Shown here: piece by piece, positions 18,880 through 27,440 of the stretch
Layout: the number at the start of each line of letters is the position of its first letter
Position numbering within the stretch: position 1 is the stretch's first letter
Assembly: GCF_026191375.1 (NCBI RefSeq)
Contig: NZ_JAODTL010000038.1
Span: 29,804 to 93,803 of the forward strand
DNA from: Marinomonas pontica
GTDB taxonomy: Bacteria; Pseudomonadota; Gammaproteobacteria; Pseudomonadales; Marinomonadaceae
Direction: 5' to 3'
Length of the DNA stretch: 64,000 nt
Translations under genes and position numbers: made by a program
Notes under the pieces: generated by a model
What the model was told of the DNA's origin: nothing
Databases searched by the model: none
What the model saw: the letters and a program-made list of their open reading frames with translations, nothing else

Positions 18880-19947
18880 TTGCTAAAGTCTGTGATGATT
18901 CAGATAAAAGACCTTTTTGCATGGAGCGATATCAAGCGACCTTGGCATCTTGCGGTTTTAGCCGCCGTCGCTGTTGGGACGCCCGCCTTGATCGGCGCTG
19001 CGACCAATCAATTTGCTGTTGCCACCTTATCCAGCTTGGGCGCCATGGTTATCTTGTATCTACCAAAAACGCGTATTGCCCATAGAATGGTGACCTTGGC
19101 CATGTGTTCTTTTGGATTTATGGTGTGTTTTAGCGTGGGCTCGTTGGCCAGTGTTAACCCTTACCTTGCTGCGCTGGCGCTTGGGATCTTGTCCTTTAGC
19201 GCCATTGTCATTACACGCTATTATCGCCTTCCTCCACCGGGCAGTTTTTTCTTCATTCTTGTGTCTGCGCTTGCGATTTATTTGCCATTTGATTTGAGCC
19301 GGTGGTCTGCGAACATTGGCATGGTGGGGTTGGGGGGCATGTTGGCATGTGTACTGGCTTTCTTTTACAGCTTGATGACGCACGCAAATGACTTACCTCC
19401 CGTTAAGATAGAGACGGATCCTCAAGTAAACGCCATTATTTTAGAAGGCGCTCTGGTCGCATTCTGTATTGCTTTTGCTTATTTCGTGGCCGTGTTGTGC
19501 CATTTACCAAACGCATTGTGGGTGCCTATTTCTTGCGCGGCTATTTTGCAAGGCGCTACTTATCGGATGATCTGGCACCGTAACATTCATCGCATTGTGG
19601 GAACGGCATTAGGGATGGGCGTTGCTTCTGTGCTGTTTTCTTTTCAACCTAATTACTGGGTGTTGGCACTTAGCATGATCTTTTTCCAGTTTGTTGTGGA
19701 ATTATTGATCGTAAAAAACTACGGTGCCGCGGTGATTTTTATTACGCCGCTCACCGTCATCATGGCCGAAATCACCAGCGCAAACATGAGCACAGAAGTG
19801 TTGTTGCATCACCGTTTGGTTGATATCTCCATTGGCAGCACCATTGGTATTATAGGCGGTACTGTTTTTCATCGCACTTCTCTTCTCAAAAATATTGAAT
19901 CGAGAATGAACGCACGCAGTTCTTTATCAGGTCGTAAGCCTTCCTAA
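18880..19947 (+). CDS. FUSC-family membrane protein (putative aromatic-acid exporter type)
   Basis: Polytopic membrane protein of 355 residues with about ten hydrophobic segments in two halves. The second half (about 200-335) shows the FUSC_2 pattern WVPISCAAILQGATYRM then RNIHRIVGTALGMGVA, as in YccS/YhcP-type exporters. There is no large cytosolic domain, so it is a short FUSC form. The start is a TTG at 18880, seven bases after GGAG; the next ATG (18895) is too far from that site. Substrate unknown. It is 82 bases downstream of yegD. Confidence 0.75.
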   Translation: MLKSVMIQIKDLFAWSDIKRPWHLAVLAAVAVGTPALIGAATNQFAVATLSSLGAMVILYLPKTRIAHRMVTLAMCSFGFMVCFSVGSLASVNPYLAALALGILSFSAIVITRYYRLPPPGSFFFILVSALAIYLPFDLSRWSANIGMVGLGGMLACVLAFFYSLMTHANDLPPVKIETDPQVNAIILEGALVAFCIAFAYFVAVLCHLPNALWVPISCAAILQGATYRMIWHRNIHRIVGTALGMGVASVLFSFQPNYWVLALSMIFFQFVVELLIVKNYGAAVIFITPLTVIMAEITSANMSTEVLLHHRLVDISIGSTIGIIGGTVFHRTSLLKNIESRMNARSSLSGRKPS

Positions 19948-20027
19948 GCGCAATTTGCAATTCGTTTGTTGCTTAACGCGGACTTAAAACGTACGCTTCG
20001 AACTTCGGTCAACGTCGTTACTTAATG

Positions 20028-20250
20028 AGGTTGACCGTTCTTGTGAAGGTGCCAGTCTGACTGGTGAAACGGGAAACAGGTGAGTGGACTTACACAAACC
20101 CTGTACTGCCCCCGCAACGGTAAATAAGTGATGTATTTTTTCTCGTTTCCACTGTTCGTGAGCGTAATGATATCGGATGGGAAGGGGCGAGAGACGTAAA
20201 AATACAGTTCGATCCCACACTTATGAGTCCGGAGACCGGCCTTCATTGAC
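20028..20250 (+). promoter_or_regulatory. cobalamin riboswitch
   Basis: All core elements occur in order: AAGGTGCC (about 20046), GGTGAAACGGGAAACAGGTG, CTGCCCCCGCAACGGTAA (20106-20123), a long variable arm (ATAAGTG paired near ACACTTAT, and GTATTTTT with AAAAATAC), and the B12 box AGTCCGGAGACCGGCC (20226-20241). A hairpin at about 20252-20272 (CGTATTTGG with CCAATACG) and GGAGG before the GTG at 20323 form a likely expression platform. Adenosylcobalamin should repress the CbiM-like gene. Confidence 0.96.
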
Positions 20251-20322
20251 TCGTATTTGGGTAAACCAATACGTTAATTTGAATCATACGGGTGAGTATG
20301 AGATCCATTTTGGAGGCACATC

Positions 20323-20994
20323 GTGCACATTGAACCGGGCGTCGTTGACGGCGCAAAAATTGTTTTAAGTTACGCGACGGCCTTTGCCGCGCTTGGTCTA
20401 TCCGCTAAAGCGTCCATCGAGATGATAAAAAAAGACGGCTTGCTGTCTTTGATCGGTCGTAGTGCGTTAACCACTCTTTTTGTCTTTGTTTTTTTTGAGA
20501 TACTGCCTCATCAGGCTGTGGGCGTATCGGAAGTGCATCTCATCTTGGGGTCGACGTTGTTTCTTGTTTTTGGCCCGGCCGCGGCATCTATAGGCCTGAT
20601 ATTAGGCTTATTAACACAAGGTGTTTTCTTTGCTCAATTCGACTTGCCTCAATATGGTATGAACGTCACGACGTTATTGTTGCCTTTGTTTGCTATGTCT
20701 GCGGTGGCTCGTCGCACTATCGCGGAGAATACGGCATACGTCGATATTAGCTATAAACAGGCATTGAAACTGTCCTTAACTTACCAAGGCGGCATTGTCG
20801 CTTGGGTGGCGTTCTGGGCATTTTATGGTCAAGGTATGGGTGCTGATAACTTGGCCTCTGTGGCGACGTTTGGTATCGCGTATTTGAGTGTTGTGCTGAT
20901 TGAACCTATTCTGGACCTTGCTGTTCTGGCTGGGGCGAAAAGCCTGCACCGTTTTAAACAGTCGTCTTTGTTTGAAGCGCGTTTGTTTAATTAA
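20323..20994 (+). CDS. CbiM-like cobalt transporter permease, B12-riboswitch controlled
   Basis: Predicted inner-membrane cobalt uptake component of 223 residues. The N-terminus MHIEPG directly after the initiator resembles the CbiM metal-binding start (MHIPDG-like, with His at position 2), and the rest folds into six or so hydrophobic segments. The start is a GTG with GGAGG six bases upstream. No CbiN, CbiQ or CbiO gene is adjacent, so the ABC energising module is absent here. It might act alone or with components encoded elsewhere. Cobalt as substrate is inferred from the family and from the B12 riboswitch just upstream. Confidence 0.85.
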   Translation: MHIEPGVVDGAKIVLSYATAFAALGLSAKASIEMIKKDGLLSLIGRSALTTLFVFVFFEILPHQAVGVSEVHLILGSTLFLVFGPAAASIGLILGLLTQGVFFAQFDLPQYGMNVTTLLLPLFAMSAVARRTIAENTAYVDISYKQALKLSLTYQGGIVAWVAFWAFYGQGMGADNLASVATFGIAYLSVVLIEPILDLAVLAGAKSLHRFKQSSLFEARLFN

Positions 20995-21009
20995 ACGCAG
21001 TTGATCGAT

Positions 21010-21050
21010 AGCAAATGCCCGTTCTGAGTCTACTTAGGACGGGCATTTTT
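21010..21050. terminator. Rho-independent terminator, bidirectional
   Basis: The stem AAATGCCCGT (21013-21022) pairs with ACGGGCATTT (21039-21048), with an inner paired arm and a T-run on the plus side. It separates the CbiM-like gene from the convergent LysR gene. Confidence 0.85.
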
Positions 21051-21054
21051 GTCT

Positions 21055-21934
21055 TCAGCGTTTGTAGCGACCGTGTTCACTCACAAACTCCAAAAAGGCG
21101 CGATTGGCTTTCGACAGATAGCTGTCTTTACGCCAAGCAATGCCAAGGTCTAACCAAATGGGTGGATCAAATGATCGGGTTATTAGCTCGTCGTCGTCTT
21201 CTATTACCATAGAGAGTAAGGTTGAGATGCCAAAACCTTGTTGAGTAATGGATTTGATTAGTGGAATTAAATTGGTTTCGAAGCCAATTTTAGGTTGTTT
21301 ATTACACGCTTTGGCCAGTTTATCGACGATGCGACGATGAAAATACCCCTCTTTAAACATCACCAATTCTTCATCGAAAAACGCGTCTGGCGTGATGCGT
21401 TCTAGTTGGCTAAAGGGGTGATCTGTCGCAATGGTGACTCGCATTTCTTCACGAATCAATGCCTGAGTTTCCAAGCCGTCGGGCAGGGTTTCCGCGACGA
21501 TCACACTCAGATCCAACTCGCCATTTTCGAGCATTTGTTGCAGTTGCCACGTACCGCCTTCAATGACTTTAAGCGCAATGGTAGGGTATTTGTGGCGAAA
21601 CGCCATCAAAATGGGGGAAATAATACGAGCCCAACATGCTGGGAATTCCTACGCGAACTTCGCCCTGACTTAATCCCTGTAGTTCACCCATTTCCAGCAG
21701 AGCGTCATCGGTTGCCTGAACGATTTTTTCCGCATGAACCAATAACCTTTTACCTTCGTCCGTTAAACCCACGTGACGATCGGCTCGATGGATGAGAGTC
21801 AAACCTAAATCGGCTTCCAGTTTTTTGATCGCCATACTCACGGCAGGCTGAGCGACACTCAACTGCTGAGCCGCTTTCGTGAAACTGGCGGTTTTTGCAA
21901 TGGCAACAAAGTAACGCAATGGTTTAATGTCCAT
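21055..21934 (-). pseudogene. LysR-type regulator, frameshifted (YnfL-like position)
   Basis: The N-terminal piece (21569-21934) has an intact LysR helix-turn-helix (DIKPLRYFVAIAKTASFTKAAQQL, positions 1-24 of the protein). The C-terminal piece (21055-21609) holds the effector-binding domain (LMAFRHKYPTIALKVIEGG onward, to an intact end). They join at a run of five C on the minus strand (21613-21617), where one base fewer restores YYFPILMAF. The gene is divergent from an MFS transporter, as ynfL is from ynfM in E. coli, so it probably controlled that gene. It may be intact in the organism if the indel is a sequencing error. Confidence 0.85.
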
Positions 21935-22044
21935 CAGAGATCCTTATGGATTCTATAAGATAGATATATTTTATTGATAAAATCACTGGGCGTATAGTGG
22001 CACTGTTATTTCATTTTATGGGTGTTAACCCAGCGGAGTTGCGT

Positions 22045-23247
22045 GTGATTGAAGTTGGCAGTGCGGTATTTTGGCGAGGCACTTTGGCCTTGGTGATTGG
22101 CTCATTCATGATTTTTGCCAATGTGTATGTAACACAGCCTTTATTGCCGATGATCGCGAATGAATTCGCCATCAGCCCACTGCAAGCCAGTGGCAGCTTC
22201 ACCATTACCACACTGACTCTGGGCATTTCATTGCTTTTTTATGGGCCGATCTCTGACGCTCTTGGTCGAAAAGGCATCATGGTGATGACCATGGTGGGCA
22301 TCACCTTAACCACCTTTTGTTTGTCCTTAGTACAAAGCTACGAATCACTGCTTGCATTACGCGCGTTGCAAGGCTTCTTTCTGGCAGGGTTGCCAGCCAT
22401 TGCGGTGGCGTATTTGGGAGACGAGTACACGCCTGAAGCGTTACTGGTGGCGGTTGGTTTGTACATCAGCGGTAATACATTGGGTGGTATTGGTGGTCGT
22501 CTTATTGGCGGCTTCGTCGGGGAGTGGCTGGGCCGCTCTGCCACTTTTGCCGTAATGAGTGCCATCAGTCTGATGTGTTTGCTCGCTTTTTTCTTCCTGC
22601 TACCAAAATCTCAACACTTTGAGCCAAAGCCTCTTCGTGTTGGTCATATATTGAATAATATGAAAAGCCATTTGCAAAACCGTCGATTACTTACCTGTTA
22701 TTTGATTGGTGGCTTCAGCTTCTTCATTTTTATCAATCAATACAGCTATGTGACCTTCGTTTTAGAGGCTGAGCCATATAACTTAACTGCGAAGTACGTC
22801 GGCTTGCTGTTCTTAACTTATTTATCTGGCACCTTGGGCTCGGCGATCTCGGGTAAACTCGCCAAACGTTGGAGCCAGCCCAATATTATGGTGTTAGGCA
22901 CCTGTATCTTTATGTTTGGTTCACTGGTGACGCTTGGAAATTCGTTATTGGCGATCATTGTGGGCTTACTCATAAACAGCTTTGGCTTCTTTCTATGTCA
23001 CTCAACGGCCAGTGGGTTTGTTAGTCGAAACGCCAAACACGCCAAAGCCAGCGCCTCTTCTTTGTACCTTGTTTTCTATTATCTTGGGGCAAGTTTAGGC
23101 GGATTCTACCTAGACCCATTTTGGCAAGCGAACGGTTGGACCGGCGTTGTATTGGGGTCTTGGATAGTGCTCGGCGCGGTTGTTTTGGCGGGAGTGAGTT
23201 TGGTTTTAGACAACAAAAAAACCTTGTCGCTGAATGTTTCCCATTAA
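22045..23247 (+). CDS. MFS transporter, YnfM-like
   Basis: Major facilitator with 12 predicted membrane segments. It shows the loop 2-3 signature GPISDALGRKGIMV and, in segment 5, the LYISGNTLGGIGGRLIGG stretch typical of the YnfM/arabinose-efflux-permease group. The start is uncertain. A GTG at 22045 has GGAG six bases upstream and leaves a normal N-terminal tail (IEVGSAVFWRG). In-frame starts at 21997 (GTG) and 22018 (ATG) lack a ribosome-binding site. Divergent from the LysR gene, with an A/T-rich intergenic region likely holding its operator. Substrate unknown. Confidence 0.85.
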   Translation: MIEVGSAVFWRGTLALVIGSFMIFANVYVTQPLLPMIANEFAISPLQASGSFTITTLTLGISLLFYGPISDALGRKGIMVMTMVGITLTTFCLSLVQSYESLLALRALQGFFLAGLPAIAVAYLGDEYTPEALLVAVGLYISGNTLGGIGGRLIGGFVGEWLGRSATFAVMSAISLMCLLAFFFLLPKSQHFEPKPLRVGHILNNMKSHLQNRRLLTCYLIGGFSFFIFINQYSYVTFVLEAEPYNLTAKYVGLLFLTYLSGTLGSAISGKLAKRWSQPNIMVLGTCIFMFGSLVTLGNSLLAIIVGLLINSFGFFLCHSTASGFVSRNAKHAKASASSLYLVFYYLGASLGGFYLDPFWQANGWTGVVLGSWIVLGAVVLAGVSLVLDNKKTLSLNVSH

Positions 23248-23379
23248 CAGGGTAAAGGGACATTTCGCGAGACCATCGGTGATTTGGCGTTAACCGTTAA
23301 GGATGATCGCTCTCGTCATACTGATGTCTTATTTCGGTGTTATAAAAATACCTCAACAAGACAGAAGTATGGCGACAAT

Positions 23380-24594
23380 ATGGACTACTTATTCATTTCT
23401 CGAAAAAATGTACATTCCCGATATTATCAAATTTTAGTGAAACGCCTGAAGTTGGATTGTGAGCTATACATTACAGGTATGCCGACCTTATCCTCACTGC
23501 CGTTCTTAAAAGAAGCCTGTAAAGTCGACTTTAGTGACGTTCTTGAGCAGCAAACGAAGCGTAAAAAAGCTTACCATCCTATCTGGAAAAACACCTTGTT
23601 AATGTCGTTATATCGCCGTGTCCAGCTTGGTGTGGAGCGTTTAAGGTACGCTAAATTCCTATCGGTATTATCGGTAAAAAAGCCATCCCATGTTGTTATC
23701 TGGAATGGGCGAAAACTGCCTAATGTCACCATAGCGATGGCGGCTAAGAGTTTGGGAATTAAGGTTTTCTACTTTGAAAATGGTTTATTGCCACAAACCG
23801 TTACTCTAGATCCTAAAGGCGTTAATTTTTCTTCGTCTTTGAGTCAGGATCCCAGTTTCTATTTGTCATTTGATCCAGAGAACAAACATGCATTTTCTGC
23901 TCCAGACATTGTGCCGCGTAGCAATATAAAAAAACGACAACATTTTCAAAGCGCAGACCTACCAGATCGATTTATTTTTGTTCCATTTCAAGTGCCCCAC
24001 GATACGCAAATTGTATGCTATTCCTCTTGGATTGAATCGATGGAGATGCTGTACGATCAAGTGATATCTTCTGTCAAAGCACTTAATGATCCAGAGTTAA
24101 AAGTGGTTTTTAAAGAACATCCCTCTTGGCATAAGCACTATTCGTCTTTGTATAATAAGGACTCAATAGGACAATTCGCCAATGGCAATTCAACGGTCGA
24201 ATTAATGAGTAAGGCCGAAGCGGTTGTTACAATAAACTCGACAGTAGGCATGGAATCACTTTTACTAAATCAACGTGTTATTACGCTTGGCGATGCTTGC
24301 TACAACATAGATGGGTTGGTATTACACGCAAACACAGCGTCTCAGCTAACGGAGTGTTTACTGCAAATACAGCAAGGTTGGCAAATGAATACTCAGCTGT
24401 GCGAGAAATATTTTTCTTATCTAGAGTACGTTTACTGTATTCCTCGTATTGCCAAAGACGACCCAGAACACATCGAAGCAGTGCGCCAACGCTTGCTAGA
24501 AGAAGATGTCTTTAGTCGGACACAAAATGGTGTATCCACAAGTCTCTCAAGGAGCCAAATGCCAACAGGAGCGCTGGAACTGAGTCGAGCCTAG
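23380..24594 (+). CDS. capsule polysaccharide biosynthesis-type protein (KpsS-like domain)
   Basis: The 404-residue protein resembles the Capsule_synth group (KpsC/KpsS, beta-Kdo transferases of the capsule lipid linker). Visible matches are VVIWNGRKLPN, VFYFENGLLPQTVTLDP, FVPFQVPHDTQIV, VVFKEHPSWHKHY and VTINSTVGMESLLLNQRVI. The last is the nucleotide-sugar-binding type motif. I use the ATG at 23380 because the sequence MDYLFISRKN fits the domain start; the 32 codons upstream look non-coding. No other capsule gene is nearby and base composition is more A/T-rich than the neighbours, which suggests acquisition as a single cassette. Confidence 0.8.
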   Translation: MDYLFISRKNVHSRYYQILVKRLKLDCELYITGMPTLSSLPFLKEACKVDFSDVLEQQTKRKKAYHPIWKNTLLMSLYRRVQLGVERLRYAKFLSVLSVKKPSHVVIWNGRKLPNVTIAMAAKSLGIKVFYFENGLLPQTVTLDPKGVNFSSSLSQDPSFYLSFDPENKHAFSAPDIVPRSNIKKRQHFQSADLPDRFIFVPFQVPHDTQIVCYSSWIESMEMLYDQVISSVKALNDPELKVVFKEHPSWHKHYSSLYNKDSIGQFANGNSTVELMSKAEAVVTINSTVGMESLLLNQRVITLGDACYNIDGLVLHANTASQLTECLLQIQQGWQMNTQLCEKYFSYLEYVYCIPRIAKDDPEHIEAVRQRLLEEDVFSRTQNGVSTSLSRSQMPTGALELSRA

Positions 24595-24685
24595 CGTTTA
24601 TTATTCATGAAAAGCTGTCATAAATAGCGTATTAAAATTACCATGCCCCCTAATACGCTATTGAAGATTACATGCTGAGTAAAAT

Positions 24686-25105
24686 ATGAACACTAAAATA
24701 TACAAAGAAGTCCTGTACCTCGCCAAAGAACTAATGACCTGCGCCAATAAAAAAGACCAAGCGGGTTTTGATGGGTATTACCAAGAATTAAAAACCATCT
24801 GTGATGACAACGACGGCACAGACAAAGACCACCCAGTGCAGTGGGAAACCCTAGGCGACTTTACCGACGACTTAGAGCAAGCCATTGTCATCTACGATAA
24901 AGCCTTAGAAAAAGCCGCCGCTATAAACTCCAAAGATTACCTTTCCTCCATCGGCTTTTCGGCAGCGCAATTGAAACTAGAGCTTGGCGACAACGCGGGT
25001 GCCATTGAATACCTAGAACAAGCTAAAATTCACAGCAACAAGATAATCGACAAAGAACTAAAGGCAGAGATTCACGACGTATTGTTTGATCTGAAAAAAG
25101 CCTAA
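24686..25105 (+). CDS. small TPR-like protein of unknown function
   Basis: 139-residue soluble protein with no signal peptide. It is helical throughout, and the middle and C-terminal parts (DDLEQAIVIYDKALEKAA and DNAGAIEYLEQAKIHSNK) look like two tetratricopeptide-type helix pairs. No catalytic motif is visible. It is 20 bases upstream of the exonuclease gene on the same strand, so the two may be co-transcribed. I do not assign a function. Confidence 0.7.
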   Translation: MNTKIYKEVLYLAKELMTCANKKDQAGFDGYYQELKTICDDNDGTDKDHPVQWETLGDFTDDLEQAIVIYDKALEKAAAINSKDYLSSIGFSAAQLKLELGDNAGAIEYLEQAKIHSNKIIDKELKAEIHDVLFDLKKA

Positions 25106-25125
25106 CGCAACAAAAGAGACACAGA

Positions 25126-25713
25126 ATGGAACGTCCGACCAAGGAACAGATCAGCGCATTGCCTTTGTACATTGGCCTTGGTCTTTCTAATATCTACATC
25201 GTTGAAAATGAGCAGCAGGCGATGGACGCTTTGCACGTATTGTTAACGGAATCTCGGCTTGGCTTCGACACCGAAAGCAAACCGATTTTCCAAAAAGGCC
25301 AAGTTAGCCCCGGCCCTTCGCTGATTCAACTAGCGACGGAAACAACCGCTTTCCTTTTCCCAACACGATTTCCCTGTGCGGTAGCGGCTGCCAAGCAAAT
25401 ACTGACCAACCAAAATATCAAAAAAATTGGCTTCGGCATCAAAGACGACAACAAAGAACTGCGCAATAAACTCAACATCGACATCACCAATACGCAAGAC
25501 TTATCCGTCACCTTAAAGCAACTTGCTGGAGAGAAAAACAGCATCGGCGCCCGCGCCGCCGTCGCCATGATGCTGGGAAAACGCCTTGGTAAAGGCGCCC
25601 AAAAATCCAACTGGGGCGCGTATCCACTGAAAGAAAACCAGATCCTCTATGCGGCGAATGACGCGCATTCGGCTATTTGTGTGGAAAGGGCGTTGGCTTT
25701 ATTAAGGTCTTAG
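25126..25713 (+). CDS. 3'-5' exonuclease, DEDDy type
   Basis: 195-residue single-domain RNase D/WRN-like exonuclease. The catalytic acidic residues are visible: D and E in GFDTESKP (motif I), D in GFGIKDDNKEL (motif II) and the Tyr/Asp of YAANDAHSAI (motif III, so DEDDy). Such proteins trim DNA or RNA 3' ends; this short form lacks HRDC or helicase domains. It follows the TPR-like gene closely. Substrate preference is not inferable from the sequence. Confidence 0.88.
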   Translation: MERPTKEQISALPLYIGLGLSNIYIVENEQQAMDALHVLLTESRLGFDTESKPIFQKGQVSPGPSLIQLATETTAFLFPTRFPCAVAAAKQILTNQNIKKIGFGIKDDNKELRNKLNIDITNTQDLSVTLKQLAGEKNSIGARAAVAMMLGKRLGKGAQKSNWGAYPLKENQILYAANDAHSAICVERALALLRS

Positions 25714-25830
25714 TTTCCTCCCTTTTCAAGGGGAAGACGGAAGATGGGGTTATTGGTTCTATTCAAACGCTTTGTATTTCCGACCTTTATTTCCGCTTTT
25801 TAATTCGGGAAAAAGCTGAGCGGGTAACTT
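25714..25830. repeat. partial copy of the intergenic repeat (inverse orientation)
   Basis: From the CTTTTCAAGGGGAAG arm through TTCAAACGCTTTGTATTTCC and to GAGCGGGTAACTTTT this stretch matches the reverse complement of the 3' part of the copy at 26617-26936. It is diverged by scattered substitutions. It starts directly at the exonuclease stop codon. Confidence 0.75.
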
Positions 25831-26009
25831 TTTTTAAGCGCACAGAACTTAAGTCTAAAGGGAAGCAAAAATTCGCTTAAGATCTTTAATAACTTCTTTT
25901 TTCTTCATAAAGTGGGGGAATGCGATGCCTAGAGACCGTGGGGAATCGATTGTTTTGAATGATGTGAGCAAGTACATTGACCCATATATAAAGCCATGCG
26001 GAGGTTATA

Positions 26010-26522
26010 ATGACGGTAGAATCAATATCAATTGGGATTTCAGTTTTTGCATTAATTATTTCTGTATTAACTTTTTATTTTACGCTTTTTCATAATAAAC
26101 ATAGCTTAGTTGCTACAGTTGCAAAATGGACTAATGACCCAGATCCTAATACCTTGGACAACATTTGCGAAATTGGAGTTTTCAATAATGGAAATCGAGA
26201 TTTATTAATTCAATCGGTAGAAGTTGACTTTTCCGAAAATTCCTCTAATCGAGCTTATCCTGAATTGAATTTAAATGAAGTTCCATGTTCTTTAAAAGCT
26301 GGTGGGTGCGAACTTTTGGCTATACCTATACCAAAACTATTTATGGAAAATGCTCAGAATAAAGACCTCCTTATTAAAATAATTATTTACGTTTATACAA
26401 TTAAGGGTGAGCTAAGGATTGCAACTAAAAACCTAACTCCGATTATTGGCGACAAGGGGCCTGCTTCTTTGGATTGGCAGCCATTTTTTTTAAGAAAAGT
26501 TAAGCTAAGTGATAGGCAGTGA
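26010..26522 (+). CDS. membrane-anchored protein of unknown function
   Basis: 170 residues. One N-terminal membrane segment (about 6-28, SIGISVFALIISVLTFYF) is followed by a soluble domain of about 135 residues, rich in beta-strand-like patterns (IGVFNNGNRDLLIQSVEVDF). No family was recognised; the domain could be Ig-like (inference). GGAGG lies 6 bases before the ATG. The gene is clearly more A/T-rich than the surrounding DNA and is bracketed by copies of the same repeat element, which suggests a horizontally acquired cassette. No partner gene is evident. Confidence 0.65.
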   Translation: MTVESISIGISVFALIISVLTFYFTLFHNKHSLVATVAKWTNDPDPNTLDNICEIGVFNNGNRDLLIQSVEVDFSENSSNRAYPELNLNEVPCSLKAGGCELLAIPIPKLFMENAQNKDLLIKIIIYVYTIKGELRIATKNLTPIIGDKGPASLDWQPFFLRKVKLSDRQ

Positions 26523-26616
26523 ATGTAGTAGAGTATTTAATAAGATTTTAAAAACTTGGTTTTCCACCATAGCTTAATTTAGCAATTTCTTAGAATGTCT
26601 TATTTAGTTTGTTCGA

Positions 26617-26936
26617 CGCAATCCCGATTGCGCGACATTATGGAGTTTCAGAGTCCTTGTTTGGCGAGCTATCTCCCACCGAATAAACAATTTATGCCTT
26701 ACGATATAAATCGTCTTGCTAAAGCTAACGTAAAACAGTGTGAATCAGACGTTTGGGCGAAAGCCCGACAAAGAGACTTTTTGGTTACTTTTGTGGATCT
26801 GGACAAAAGTTACCCGCTCAGCAGAGCGGAATAAAGGTTGGGAATACAAGGTGTTTGAATGGAACCCGAAGAAGAGATTAACCCCATCCTCCGCCTTCCC
26901 CTTGAAGACAAAAGGGGAAGGGACTTGGTGATTTGT
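26617..26936. repeat. long intergenic repeat, copy A
   Basis: About 320 bases, directly repeated as copy B at 26977-27276. It contains an inverted repeat (GGTTACTTTTGT, then GGATCTGG, then ACAAAAGTTACC), CGCTCAGCAGAGCG, a TTTGGGCGAAAGCCCGAC hairpin and a CTTCCCC/GGGGAAGGG end. No transposase or coding capacity is seen; two short ORFs across it are shadows. Confidence 0.85.
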
Positions 26937-26976
26937 AACCATTACCTTTTATCTTTGAAATACCAATAAAGTCAGT

Positions 26977-27276
26977 TCGACGCAATCCCGATTGCGCGAC
27001 TCTATGGAGTTTCAGAGTCATTGTTTGACGAGCCATCTCCTACCAAATAAACAATCTATTCCTTACGATGTAAATCGTGATGCCAAACTTAATAATAAAC
27101 AGTGTGAATCAGACGTTTGGGCGATAGCCCGATAAAGAGACTTTTTGGTAACTTTTGTGGATCTGGGCAAAAGTTACCCGCTCAGCAGAGCGGAACAAAA
27201 GGTTGGGAATACAAAGGGTTTGAATGGAACCAAAGAAACCCCTCCCTAACCCTCCCTTGAAGAAAGGGGAAGGGAC
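26977..27276. repeat. long intergenic repeat, copy B
   Basis: Same orientation as copy A and largely identical from CGACGCAATCCCGATTGCGC through CAGAGCGGAAC, with scattered differences. Its end reads CCCTCCCTAACCCTCCC, the same core found inversely at 5141-5160 in the cob operon. About 40 unrelated bases separate the two copies. Confidence 0.85.
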
Positions 27277-27277
27277 T

Positions 27278-27303
27278 AAAAAAAGCCCCGCAAAGCGGGG
27301 CTA
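27278..27303 (-). terminator. Rho-independent terminator for ppsA
   Basis: AGCCCCGC (27284-27291) pairs with GCGGGGCT (27295-27302) around an AAA loop. On the minus strand a T-run follows. It lies 137 bases past the ppsA stop. A weaker stem (TTCCTGTT with AACAGGAA, 27403-27433) is nearer the gene end. Confidence 0.8.
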
Positions 27304-27440
27304 TAAAACTAGGGAGTGACAACGATAAAGTCACGCGCTGTTGTTACACAGCATTCTGATCCGGTGCCGTATTATTTAATACAACACCAAACGCAGTGGG
27401 TTTTCCTGTTGAATCATGTCGATGAAACAGGAATGTTTTG

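Noticed and set aside
20022..20246. Minus-strand ORFs over the B12 riboswitch
   Set aside because: The riboswitch structure accounts for the sequence; no coding support.
25925..26095. 56-codon ORF just upstream of and overlapping the 26010 gene
   Set aside because: It has an ATG and a G-rich upstream stretch but no recognisable sequence, and overlaps a better-supported gene; kept only as a possibility.
26595..26942. Short ORFs inside the long repeats
   Set aside because: They are not shared intact between copies and have no ribosome-binding sites.
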